DNA of 7,890 nt from Gammaproteobacteria bacterium (GCA_003511825.1 DOIU01000012.1:8927-16816); one strand, 5' to 3'. Counted from the first letter of the stretch, positions 1 through 6,744 are shown. Notes: generated by a model not told the origin, from the letters alone. Numbers and translations are program-made.

Positions 1-82
1 CACCGTCACCGTCACCGTCACCACCATTGCTTCCGTTGCTGCCATTGCCGGTCCCATTGCTGCCATTACCACCGCTACCGAG
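1..82 (-). repeat. Low-complexity Gly/Asn/Asp-coding repeats
   Basis: Bases 1-22 are three and a half copies of a perfect 6-base unit (GGTGAC on the coding strand), coding Gly-Asp repeats. Bases about 23-82 continue as imperfect GGT/AAT/GGC/AGC codons coding Gly, Asn and Ser. The tract is in frame inside the secreted protein gene and is cut by the window edge. Units of 6 and 3 bases keep the frame, so copy-number change would alter linker length without breaking the gene. Confidence 0.75.
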
Positions 83-1123
83 GTCGCCCGTGATACGCAC
101 CGTCATCGTGGAGGTGGCGAGGTTGCATTGTGTCAGGTCAACGTTGGCTTTGAAGGACGCAGGGTTCAGCACAAACCACTGTTTTTCATTAAACAAGCTG
201 GCAAGTACAGTCACATTCATGGATTCAATATCAGACCCGCTGAGGCCGGTCCAGATGGCGGTTGCGTCAAAATCCCAGTTTTGGCCGCCAAAGGATGGTG
301 GGCCGCCGTTGGTTGTGCTGACTGAGCTGCCATTCTTAGCGATGTTGTCGGGTTCGCCATTGGGGTTTGCGCTGCCGATGCTTTTATGGGCTTTCAGTAC
401 GAGACCGCCACCGTCGACGTCAGGTGAAGGCGCAGCGTCACTGGTAATCGTGAACTGGTTGCCGCCGGGATCAGTGGCGGACGCATTGCGTCGGCCTTGA
501 AACAACATGGTCAGTGTGATCGGCTCGGCCGTGTTATCGCCGACATTACAGCCAGGGATGGAGTCAACCGTTTGATTAATGGCCCACGAACGTCCGACGA
601 CGCCGCCGTCCACGGGTGCGTCATTCCAGGAACCTTGTGCCTCGGCGCTCAGATCAATCGAGTTAACGTCTAACGAGCCGCCGTTGTAGATGGGCACTAT
701 TGAGCTATCGTTTGCCGTGTAAGATGTCGCGATAGGCGCTACTGCGTTGATGTTCGTCAGCGCGAACTCACCGCCAGCGGCCGTGGCGCGCCAATCAGCT
801 TCTGTCACGGTGTAGGTAAAGCTGTCGGAGACGTTAAAGCTCTCAGACGGCGTGTATACAATAGCGCCACCAACGATTTGTACCGAGCCGGTGGAGGGCT
901 GTGTGGCGATCTGCAGTGTTGCTGCATCGACATCGCCATCATTGGCGAGTACATCAATGTTGACTGGGTCTGGGCTGTTAATCACAACCGCATCATCAAC
1001 GCCTGCGACGGGCGTTCTTGGCTCGTGGGCTGCGTGGCTGATTCCCGCGAGGGCGCAGCAGGCTGCACTGGCGCAGATAGCCACCTGAGTGCGACGAAAT
1101 GCGGGTCGAAGTTGAATACTCAT
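1..1123 (-). CDS. Secreted protein with cadherin/Ig-like domain (C-terminus beyond the window)
   Basis: An open frame of 374 codons runs from ATG at 1123-1121 off the left edge with no stop. AGAGGA lies about 9 bases before the ATG, which supports this start. Residues 1-31 form a Sec signal peptide: basic start (R6, R10, R11), hydrophobic Ala/Cys-rich core, and an S-H-A/A cleavage site near 31. Residues about 42-106 match the bacterial cadherin-like/Ig fold common in exported adhesins: the D-V-L-A-N-D motif at 57-62, a T-Q-P-S-T-G-S turn at 74-80, Y-T-P at 90-92, and D-S-F-T-Y-T-V at 100-106. Residues about 110-345 are a beta-rich region I do not recognise, with two cysteines (192, 333) that could pair. 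From 349 the chain becomes a Gly/Asn/Ser linker ending in Asp-Gly repeats, as seen before C-terminal anchors or calcium-binding repeats; the anchor itself is not visible. Probable location is the cell surface or outside the cell. Function unknown; adhesion or matrix role is only inference. Confidence 0.85.
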   Translation of the reverse strand, partial: MSIQLRPAFRRTQVAICASAACCALAGISHAAHEPRTPVAGVDDAVVINSPDPVNIDVLANDGDVDAATLQIATQPSTGSVQIVGGAIVYTPSESFNVSDSFTYTVTEADWRATAAGGEFALTNINAVAPIATSYTANDSSIVPIYNGGSLDVNSIDLSAEAQGSWNDAPVDGGVVGRSWAINQTVDSIPGCNVGDNTAEPITLTMLFQGRRNASATDPGGNQFTITSDAAPSPDVDGGGLVLKAHKSIGSANPNGEPDNIAKNGSSVSTTNGGPPSFGGQNWDFDATAIWTGLSGSDIESMNVTVLASLFNEKQWFVLNPASFKANVDLTQCNLATSTMTVRITGDLGSGGNGSNGTGNGSNGSNGGDGDGDG

Positions 1124-1261
1124 TTAACAAATTCCTCTCAAAGTCGAAGGTCAAAACCGGGACGGGTTCATGTGTGATCGCGACGTAGCTTGGGATGCAC
1201 ACTATCGGTAGCCGTCTAATGCCGCCCGACACCTCTGCAACCACGCCAGTTCAACTCCACG

Positions 1262-1289
1262 AGTGTAGCTATAAACAGCGTTTTTTGAA
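1262..1289 (-). promoter_or_regulatory. Possible sigma70 promoter for the secreted protein gene
   Basis: On the minus strand TTCAAA (1289-1284) and TACACT (1267-1262) are separated by 16 bases. Each matches four of six consensus positions for -35 and -10. Transcription would begin near 1255, giving a leader of about 130 bases. The match is weak and rests on position and spacing only. Confidence 0.3.
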
Positions 1290-1302
1290 GGAACATGATC
1301 GT

Positions 1303-1339
1303 ATTAAAATGCCGGGTTTTCGGCGTGCGGCAGGGCCGC
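1303..1339 (-). terminator. Tandem short hairpins, possible weak terminator after the TAXI gene
   Basis: Reading the minus strand after the TAXI stop, there is a 5-bp stem with a 3-base loop (1339-1327, GCGGC/GCCGC arms), then a 4-bp GCCG/CGGC stem (1324-1311), followed by ATTTTAAT (1310-1303). The stems are short and the T tract is broken, so this would be a weak terminator at best. The first stem is followed by TTTT when read on the plus strand, but no plus-strand gene is known here. Confidence 0.3.
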
Positions 1340-1389
1340 TTTTCTCTGGTTTAGATCAGCGGCAGTTTGTGCGGGTTTTGTAATCTTAT

Positions 1390-2787
1390 TCAGCGGTGAT
1401 GCTGGCTATCGCCAGCGCGTTGTAAGCGTTGGTTTTCGAGAACTTGTTCTCGCAATCCTATTTGGCGTGCCAATAAGTCAATGTGTTGGCGCAAGATGTA
1501 GAGCTCATGCGCATAACCCAAAGGCACTTCAATCGCTTTGACTTCGCGCTCGATTTTGTCCAGGTTGGCCAGGCAGTGTTCCAGATTTTCTTCGCTGGGT
1601 ATCTCTGTGGCGCTTTGGTCAACGAGCTGGAGCTCCTCATACCAATGGAATATTTTCTTGCGCACCGTCCATCGGTAGGTGGGGGGTAGAATCTTTGATA
1701 GCGGCAGTAACAAGGCAATCAGCGGCAACAGCAAGACTTTTAAGCGGTCGACTAACGTCGCTGCCCAGAAAGGGAGAAAGCGTTGCAAAAAAGGAGGGCC
1801 TGATTTGTAGTAGCGTGCGGCCTCTGGACTCAGTGGAAAATCGAGGAAATCAGCTGACGGAAACTGTCCTTCGGCTGACAGCAGCGTTGCGGGAGAGAAC
1901 AGCGTTGCGGAAATCTGCATGATCAGATCACTGAGCGCGGGATGCAAGGATTCTCGCGCGACCAAGGTCGCAGCGGGTGCAATCAGCGCAACATCTGCGG
2001 CAGGAATATTACGCGCTAAATCGATGGCGCCTTGCGGCAGTTGTACGTTGCTGAGGTATGCATGGCGACGCGCGTAGGCTTGCGCGCGTGAAAATGACAT
2101 CAAATGCGTATCGGGGTGGTGTAGTAGCGTTTGCAGGGTTTGTGAGAGGTAAGACCCGACCGCAACAATCGCATCGACAAGACCCTGATCAAAAGCGGAG
2201 ACAGCTTCACTGCCGCCGATGTTGTGGGTGACCACCGTTGCTTCCAGAGCATTATCAAGCAAGAGCTGTTGTGCAACGGCGTGGGTCCCACTTTCCTCGG
2301 CGCCAATAGCGACGCGTTTGCCGCGCAAGGCCTGAAGTTGGCCGTTGTCCACCGGCTCTCGGGTAAACACCCACACCGGCTCCAGGTACACGCTGGCCAA
2401 GCCCTGCAAGGGCTGCTGCTGATACGCATCGGCTGTGCCGCTTTGTATGAAGGCAAGTTGCACAGCTTCGTCAGTGGAAGACAGCAGATTGAGGTTTTCC
2501 AGCGAGCCAGACGTGACACGAACGTTGAGGGTGATGCCGTGTTCTGCGAGCTTGTCGCGATAGTCGAGCGCAAAACGGTAATATGCGCCATCGGCTGGAC
2601 CGGTGGCGATGGTTAAGCTGCGCGGTGGTGCCGGTTCGACGAATTGGAAGGTGACAAAAAATGCAAGCACTGTCAGTAATAGCGCCCCACCATACACTCT
2701 CAGCGTGTCACTGCTCGAACGGGTTCGCTTGGGTTGTTTGGGCTTGCGCGGTGGTGTCTTTTCAGAGTCCGGATTTTTGGCGTACAC
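1390..2787 (-). CDS. Membrane-anchored TAXI-family TRAP solute-binding protein
   Basis: This 465-codon gene starts at GTG (2787-2785). An in-frame TGA at 2799-2797 rules out any earlier start, and no clear Shine-Dalgarno sequence is visible. Residues 1-30 are basic and proline-rich, followed by a signal-anchor helix at about 31-50. Residues about 55-330 are a TAXI/NMT1-like periplasmic binding domain: S-L-T-I-A-T-G-P-A-D-G-A-Y-Y at 57-70, L-A-F-I-Q-S-G at 111-117, R-G-K-R-V-A-I-G at 155-162, and H-N-I-G-G-S near 188-193. A second membrane helix lies at about 347-367. The tail (about 370-465) is charged and helical, with a V-P-L-G-Y-A-H-E-L-Y-I-L-R-Q-H-I segment at 421-436. Most TRAP binding proteins are soluble; this one would be tethered at both ends with its tail in the cytoplasm. 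It lies 114 bases after dld. No TAXI-type permease is next to it, so its partner and ligand are unknown, and a sensing role is possible. Confidence 0.88.
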   Translation of the reverse strand: MYAKNPDSEKTPPRKPKQPKRTRSSSDTLRVYGGALLLTVLAFFVTFQFVEPAPPRSLTIATGPADGAYYRFALDYRDKLAEHGITLNVRVTSGSLENLNLLSSTDEAVQLAFIQSGTADAYQQQPLQGLASVYLEPVWVFTREPVDNGQLQALRGKRVAIGAEESGTHAVAQQLLLDNALEATVVTHNIGGSEAVSAFDQGLVDAIVAVGSYLSQTLQTLLHHPDTHLMSFSRAQAYARRHAYLSNVQLPQGAIDLARNIPAADVALIAPAATLVARESLHPALSDLIMQISATLFSPATLLSAEGQFPSADFLDFPLSPEAARYYKSGPPFLQRFLPFWAATLVDRLKVLLLPLIALLLPLSKILPPTYRWTVRKKIFHWYEELQLVDQSATEIPSEENLEHCLANLDKIEREVKAIEVPLGYAHELYILRQHIDLLARQIGLREQVLENQRLQRAGDSQHHR

Positions 2788-2858
2788 GGTCGGTCGTCAC
2801 TGGCTGAAGGGGTAGCCTAAAGCGTAGTCAAAAAACCGTGGATTCGCCGCGCAGAATG

Positions 2859-2896
2859 CAACGGCGTTGACACACATCTGCATGCCAACGCCGTTG
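2859..2896 (-). terminator. Perfect 11-bp inverted repeat just after dld
   Basis: Arms 2859-2869 (CAACGGCGTTG) and 2886-2896 (CAACGCCGTTG) are perfectly complementary around a 16-base loop. The hairpin begins 5 bases after the dld stop. On the minus strand it is followed by CATTCTG and not a T run; a run of six T lies about 24 bases further on (2835-2830). It may be a 3' mRNA-protecting hairpin, a weak terminator, or a protein-binding palindrome ahead of the TAXI gene. The structure is certain, the role is not. Confidence 0.45.
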
Positions 2897-2901
2897 TCGT
2901 A

Positions 2902-4617
2902 TCAATGCGGCAATGATTCGCAGCAGCGCCGTTTGGAGGTTTTGCCGATGCCGGGATTAAAGGTATTGGTGGGGTCGAGTTTGCGATAAAAAGCAGCGAG
3001 CTGCGGTTCGGCCTGGTACAGATGGCCAACATTGTGTTCCGCAGGGTATTTCGCACCGCGTTCTTGCAATAACGCAAGCATTTTCTCTTTTATGGCTTTG
3101 CTGTTGGCGCTCTTTTTAACGATGTAGTCTTGATGCAAGACGTGACAAAAAAAGTGTCCGTAGTAAAGACGTGCGACCAGATCCTTCGTGATTTCCTCGG
3201 GGAGTTGTTCAAACCAATCAGAATCGTTGCGTCGCAGGGCGATGTCCAGGACCAGGATTTCATCAACCGCTTTTTGATGCATCACTTGATAGCGCACGGC
3301 ACTGCCCGCTGCAGCAAACCGATGCAAGTACGCTTTTTTGGCTTCGGTTCCTACGCATTCAAAGAAACCGCCATCCTTTTCAGGCACATCGGCAAACAGC
3401 TCAGAGAGCAATGCCTGAGTCTCAGGAATGCAGGCATCAGCGGCCTTGATGATGAGGTGGTGTTCGTATTTGTCTCGATACGCCAGCATGCGTTTTGGCA
3501 AATGGCAGGGCCATAATTGGCTTATCCATTGGAGTATCTTGTCGCTGAGGTAAGACGGTAAGAAGGGGACCTTATTCAGGTACGCATCCACGACGCCCTT
3601 GATGGAAAACATTTTTGGCAGAAATTCTGTGCCCAAGTGGTAAATGAGCAGGAAGACATCTTTGCCGTATTTTTCCGCAACATCGAAAGCTTCACGATGC
3701 ATGTACTCGGCGGTTTCGGGCAGGTGTTCCAGTCGCGTGAGCATTTCGCGGCGAACGGTGGCAAGCAGCGCAGTGTCGTTGCAGCCAACATAATAGACCG
3801 ATTCTTTCTCAGGCACGCGAAACGTATCCAGCCTCACGGCAAAGACCGCGATCTTACCGGCGCAGCCGCTAGCCTCATAGAGTCGGCGGGCGTCGGCATT
3901 GTATCTGGCCGGTTCCTCGGCATCCACCTCGCGCACCCGTTGTTCGTATTCCTGATCAGAGGCGAGGCGTTCATCGTCAAGAATGTCCGACTCTTTAAAG
4001 CGGCCGGCCTCAAGGTTGCTCAGGATTTCCTCGGGCTGTGTGCCCAGATTGTTAATGCCCAGGTGGTTGACGAGTTCCAGTTCACCGGTCTCCGTCACGC
4101 GAGCGAACAGTGACAGTTCTGTGTATGCAGGCCCGCGTTTCACCAGTGCGCCGCCCGAGTTATTCGCAACGCCGCCGACGATGGACGCACCGATGCATGA
4201 TGAGCCGATCACAGAGTGGGGCGCACGCCCCAGTTTGTCGAGCTCTTGTTCCAGGCGATGCAGTGTTGCCCCTGGCAAGCTGACGATCTGTTGTCCGTCT
4301 CGGATAAGAAACAGGTCTTTCATCTTCAGCGTGTTGATCACAATCACGTCGCGATCATAGTCGTCACCGCTGGGTGCAGAACCTTCGGTGAGGCCAGTTT
4401 TTGCAGCCTGCATGACGATAATCGTGTTGTGCTTTACACAGGCTTGCAATACACGCCAGAGCGCGACCAGAGAGTCCGGCCACACGACGGCAAGCGCCGT
4501 ACCGCCGCCTGAGCGAAATCCGCGACGATAGTATTCTGTTAATATGGTGTTAGTGCGTACCTGTTTTTTTCCGACGATCTTGCAGAGATCGTCAACCAAC
4601 GGTTTGTTTTTACGCAT
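2902..4617 (-). CDS. dld: Quinone-dependent D-lactate dehydrogenase (FAD)
   Basis: This enzyme oxidises D-lactate to pyruvate and passes electrons to the quinone pool from the inner face of the cytoplasmic membrane, where it is peripheral. The 571-residue product equals the length of E. coli Dld and aligns with it throughout from recall. The N-terminal FAD-binding domain includes Y-R-R-G-F-R-S-G at 30-37, the L-T-E-G-S-A-P loop at 76-82, and the glycine-rich flavin segment S-V-I-G-S-S-C-I-G-A-S at 135-145 with N-N-S-G-G at 152-156. G-C-A-G-K at 251-255 and the R-L-D-T-F stretch close that half. The rest is the Dld membrane-binding domain, with R-D-K-Y-E-H-H at 381-387, L-H-R-F-A-A-A-G at 431-438, A-L-R-R-N-D at 460-465, Y-P-A-E-H-N-V-G-H at 524-532, and N-P-G-I-G-K-T-S-K-R-R near the end. 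AGGAGG sits 9 bases before the ATG. The reading frame is intact, in contrast to the upstream transporter genes. Placement directly after a TRAP transporter suggests the substrate is imported by it. Confidence 0.97.
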   Translation of the reverse strand: MRKNKPLVDDLCKIVGKKQVRTNTILTEYYRRGFRSGGGTALAVVWPDSLVALWRVLQACVKHNTIIVMQAAKTGLTEGSAPSGDDYDRDVIVINTLKMKDLFLIRDGQQIVSLPGATLHRLEQELDKLGRAPHSVIGSSCIGASIVGGVANNSGGALVKRGPAYTELSLFARVTETGELELVNHLGINNLGTQPEEILSNLEAGRFKESDILDDERLASDQEYEQRVREVDAEEPARYNADARRLYEASGCAGKIAVFAVRLDTFRVPEKESVYYVGCNDTALLATVRREMLTRLEHLPETAEYMHREAFDVAEKYGKDVFLLIYHLGTEFLPKMFSIKGVVDAYLNKVPFLPSYLSDKILQWISQLWPCHLPKRMLAYRDKYEHHLIIKAADACIPETQALLSELFADVPEKDGGFFECVGTEAKKAYLHRFAAAGSAVRYQVMHQKAVDEILVLDIALRRNDSDWFEQLPEEITKDLVARLYYGHFFCHVLHQDYIVKKSANSKAIKEKMLALLQERGAKYPAEHNVGHLYQAEPQLAAFYRKLDPTNTFNPGIGKTSKRRCCESLPH

Positions 4618-4626
4618 AGTGTGTTT

Positions 4627-4632
4627 CCTCCT
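4627..4632 (-). promoter_or_regulatory. Strong ribosome binding site of dld
   Basis: AGGAGG on the minus strand (4632-4627) stands 9 bases before the dld ATG. A perfect 10-bp hairpin ends only 5 bases upstream, so folding there could affect how ribosomes reach this site. Confidence 0.85.
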
Positions 4633-4637
4633 TACGA

Positions 4638-4660
4638 TGGCAGCACATCCTGTGCTGCCA
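4638..4660 (-). repeat. Perfect 10-bp hairpin between permease gene and dld
   Basis: Arms TGGCAGCACA (4638-4647) and TGTGCTGCCA (4651-4660) pair perfectly around a 3-base loop. The element fills much of the 51-base space between the dctM stop and the dld start. No T run follows on the minus strand, so it is unlikely to be a full intrinsic terminator. It may stabilise or punctuate the mRNA, or modulate dld translation. Confidence 0.6.
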
Positions 4661-4668
4661 GGTGGGGT

Positions 4669-6315
4669 CTAGTAGGCCACTGACGGCAGCCACGTTGCGA
4701 GCCAGGGGAACAAGAAGACCAGTGCAAGGCCTGTCAGCTGCAACAAGACAAATGGAATGATACCGCGATAGATATCTGTTAAGTGGATCTGCGGTGGACA
4801 TACGCCTTTGAGGTAGAACAGCGCAAACCCAACCGGCGGGGTTAAAAAGGATGTTTGCAACGTCACGGCAACCAAGATAACAAACCACACCAGCGCGGGT
4901 TCATCAATGGCGTCAAACCCCGGCACATCCAGCCCAAGCGCGTTCACGATCGGACGCATCAGCGGCAGCACAATCAGCGTGATCTCTATCCAGTCGAGCA
5001 CGAATCCGAGCAGGAAGACGAGGAACAGGATGAACAGAATCGTGCCTTCTGCGCCAAAGCCAGTGGAATGGACAACATGCTCGATCAAGGCATCGCCGCC
5101 CAGCTCACGCAAGACGTAGCTGAAAATGGTGGCGCCGACAAAGATGGCAAAGATATAGGCCGTTGTGTTGAAGGTTGAAATGAGCACGGCTTTCAGCCTT
5201 GCCAGGGTTAAGTTGCCATACCCAAGGGCCAGCAGGGTAGCACCCAGAGCGCCCACACCAGAGGCCTCGGTCGGGGTTGTGATGCCGGCAAAAATGGAAC
5301 CCAGCACAGCGAGGATCAAGCCCAGCGTCGGCGTTACCGCAATTAATACATCTTTGACAGCAGCCCAATCTGCAGATTTTGCGTCATCGGGTACTGGGGC
5401 CGCGTCCTTATCCAAGAAAGAGATGATCAGAATATACAGGAGATAAAGCCCACCGATGATCACGCCGGGGAACACGGCGGCCATAAAAAGATCACCAACC
5501 GACAGCGCCATTTGGTCAGCCATTATCACCAGCATGATAGAAGGTGGTATGAGGATGCCAAGCGTGCCCGATGCGGATACCACGCCCGCCGCCAGCGATT
5601 TGGAATAGCGTTGCTGCATCATCGTTGGCAGTGACAGGACGCCAAGCAGTACCACCGACGCGCCAATAATGCCCGTGGACGCGGCCAGAATGATACCGAT
5701 CAGAGTGACAGTGATTGCTAAGCCACCGCGTGTGCGGCCGAACAGTTTTTGCATCGACTTCATCAGTCGTTCAGCAACACCGCTTTCGTCCAGCATCAAT
5801 CCCATAAAAATAAACATGGGCAGAGCGACCAGCACCGCGTTGGACATGGTGGAGTACACACGGTTGACCACGGCGCCGAGCGACAGATAGTCGAGACCGG
5901 TTAATGTGCTGTCGAGCCCCGTCCAGAGCATCATGTCATTGTCAAACAACCAAGCGAGCCCGCAGAACGTAACACCCACGCCGGCCAGAACCCAGGCGAC
6001 CGGGAAGCCGGTAAACAGAAAGGCGACGAAAGACATAAACATGGCGACGACCAGTTTGTCTTCCGTGGACTCAACCAACAGGCTGAGTGCGAATGTCACG
6101 ACAGTAAAGCTTGCCAGCATGATTAAGACGAGGCCGAGTCCTCGCCCTTCTTTATCAGCAGCTTGTCGTGCCAACAGGCTGTGCACATCGTGTATCAGTC
6201 GCGACAGCGCTGCCATGGCAACCAATATGAAACTGAGAGGGATGACGGCCTTGAGTGCCCATCTGGCCGGGAGGCCTGTCGGGCTGTCTGAGCGTTCGTT
6301 GACGCGATAGCTCTC
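4669..6315 (-). CDS. dctM: TRAP transporter large permease DctM, fused to the C-terminal part of DctQ (downstream piece of a frameshifted dctQM)
   Basis: This frame is open from the break at 6315 to TAG at 4671-4669 (548 codons). The first part (6315 to about 6140) encodes the end of DctQ: E-S-Y-R-V-N-E-R-S-D-S-P-T-G-L-P, then the fourth DctQ helix (W-A-L-K-A-V-I-P-L-S-F onward). An extra hydrophobic helix follows (about 6140-6070), then the DctM domain beginning F-L-F-T-G-F-P-V-A-W-V-L. DctM hallmarks include A-A-S-T-G-I-I-G-A-S, S-G-T-L-G-I-L-I-P-P-S, and P-T-E-A-S-G-V-G. DctM is the Na+-coupled channel-forming half of the transporter, with about 11 membrane helices. Possible internal starts (TTG at 6225, ATG at 6120) lack a convincing Shine-Dalgarno sequence. 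With no stop between the two parts, a DctQM fusion with a linker helix, as in Haemophilus SiaQM, is the best reading. dld starts 51 bases downstream. Confidence 0.93.
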   Translation of the reverse strand, partial: ESYRVNERSDSPTGLPARWALKAVIPLSFILVAMAALSRLIHDVHSLLARQAADKEGRGLGLVLIMLASFTVVTFALSLLVESTEDKLVVAMFMSFVAFLFTGFPVAWVLAGVGVTFCGLAWLFDNDMMLWTGLDSTLTGLDYLSLGAVVNRVYSTMSNAVLVALPMFIFMGLMLDESGVAERLMKSMQKLFGRTRGGLAITVTLIGIILAASTGIIGASVVLLGVLSLPTMMQQRYSKSLAAGVVSASGTLGILIPPSIMLVIMADQMALSVGDLFMAAVFPGVIIGGLYLLYILIISFLDKDAAPVPDDAKSADWAAVKDVLIAVTPTLGLILAVLGSIFAGITTPTEASGVGALGATLLALGYGNLTLARLKAVLISTFNTTAYIFAIFVGATIFSYVLRELGGDALIEHVVHSTGFGAEGTILFILFLVFLLGFVLDWIEITLIVLPLMRPIVNALGLDVPGFDAIDEPALVWFVILVAVTLQTSFLTPPVGFALFYLKGVCPPQIHLTDIYRGIIPFVLLQLTGLALVFLFPWLATWLPSVAY

Positions 6316-6320
6316 TAAAA
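6315..6320 (-). other. Frameshift site in dctQM
   Basis: On the minus strand the codons TAC TTT are followed by TAG, ending the DctQ frame (stop 6317-6315). Conserved DctQ sequence resumes at once in another frame from GAG at 6315-6313. Two bases lie where three are needed. One extra T in the four-T run (6320-6317) would give TTT TTA GAG and restore a single frame, so a homopolymer deletion or a sequencing error is likely. Confidence 0.85.
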
Positions 6321-6734
6321 GTAGTCAAACCCTTGATCGAGCATCAGAAACAAGAAGGGCATCATCAGGAAGAGAATACCGATGGCTTCGATGATGCGTT
6401 GTGTATTGCGGCTGAGCTTCATGTGCAGTAAATCCACACGCACATGGCTGTCAGTGACGAGCGCATACGACAAACCGAACATGGTCACCAGTGCATACAA
6501 GTGCCATTGCAGCTCGTCGAGCTTAGGGAAATTCAGATCGAACAGATAGCGCATCGAAACCTGGCTGACAATCGCAAGAATGAGCAGGACGTTAGCCCAC
6601 ATCACGACGTGGCCCACCGCTTTTACAAAGCGATCAATGCCGACGGCAAGTGCTTGTTTGTCGGTGTCTTCGTGCTCGAGAATGTGCTCGTAAGTATCGA
6701 CAGGGTCTGGCGGGGTGTTGTCTTTTTGACTCAT
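6315..6734 (-). CDS. dctQ: TRAP transporter small permease DctQ, truncated by frameshift (upstream piece of dctQM)
   Basis: ATG at 6734-6732 follows GGAGG with 6-base spacing, a strong start. The 139 visible codons encode an acidic N-terminus (about 1-30) and three of the four DctQ helices: about 38-64, 76-96 and 112-134. The motif M-R-Y-L-F-D-L-N-F-P at 61-70 and K-L-D-E-L-Q-W at 71-77 are typical of the small subunit, which supports and orients the large permease in the inner membrane. The frame stops at TAG right after D-Q-G-F-D-Y-F, before the usual fourth helix. That missing part is found in the frame that continues into DctM, so this is a broken gene piece and not a natural short protein. 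If the frame is real as shown, the transporter is probably dead. It follows dctP by 142 bases. Confidence 0.9.
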   Translation of the reverse strand: MSQKDNTPPDPVDTYEHILEHEDTDKQALAVGIDRFVKAVGHVVMWANVLLILAIVSQVSMRYLFDLNFPKLDELQWHLYALVTMFGLSYALVTDSHVRVDLLHMKLSRNTQRIIEAIGILFLMMPFLFLMLDQGFDYF

Positions 6735-6744
6735 AAACTACCTC
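6735..6744 (-). promoter_or_regulatory. Ribosome binding site of dctQM
   Basis: GGAGGT on the minus strand, a few bases before ATG at 6734, fixes the start of the permease gene. Confidence 0.75.

Larger units (their letters stand above)
1124..1389. other. Intergenic region between TAXI gene and secreted protein gene
   Basis: This 266-base gap has no convincing gene on either strand. It holds two short GC hairpins near the end of the TAXI gene (1303-1339), a weak promoter-like pair (1262-1289), and the ribosome binding site of the secreted protein gene (about 1131-1137). The gap is longer than those inside the cluster, and with the hairpins this suggests the secreted protein gene is a separate transcription unit. 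Confidence 0.5.

Noticed and set aside
1..22. Short tandem repeats as a CRISPR array
   Set aside because: The units are 6 bases with no spacers and are in frame within a coding region.
27..500. Plus-strand open frame of 157 codons rich in Pro and Leu
   Set aside because: It is the opposite-strand shadow of the secreted protein gene; its Leu/Pro start is the complement of the Gly/Asn/Ser repeats.
1031..1123. Twin-arginine or lipoprotein signal in the secreted protein
   Set aside because: R10-R11 lacks the rest of the Tat motif, and the cysteines at 17, 22 and 23 do not fit a lipobox; an ordinary Sec signal with S-H-A cleavage fits better.
996..1244. Minus-strand frame of 82 codons overlapping the start of the secreted protein gene
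   Set aside because: It is Arg/Ser-rich, overlaps the signal peptide codons in another frame, and has no ribosome binding site or recognisable domain.
1327..1343. Hairpin followed by TTTT on the plus strand, like a plus-strand terminator
   Set aside because: No supported plus-strand gene precedes it; the stem is only 5 bp, so it was kept only as part of the weak minus-strand element.
2826..2835. TTTTTTGACT on the minus strand as a terminator tail or -35 box for the TAXI gene
   Set aside because: It is about 24 bases from the hairpin, too far for an intrinsic terminator, and no good -10 box follows TTGACT at 16-18 bases.
3637..4113. Plus-strand frame of 158 codons inside dld
   Set aside because: It lies fully within a strongly conserved gene on the other strand and has no features of its own.
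4610..4888. Minus-strand frame across the dctM/dld junction
   Set aside because: It overlaps the end of DctM and the start of dld in another frame; its product has no recognisable features.
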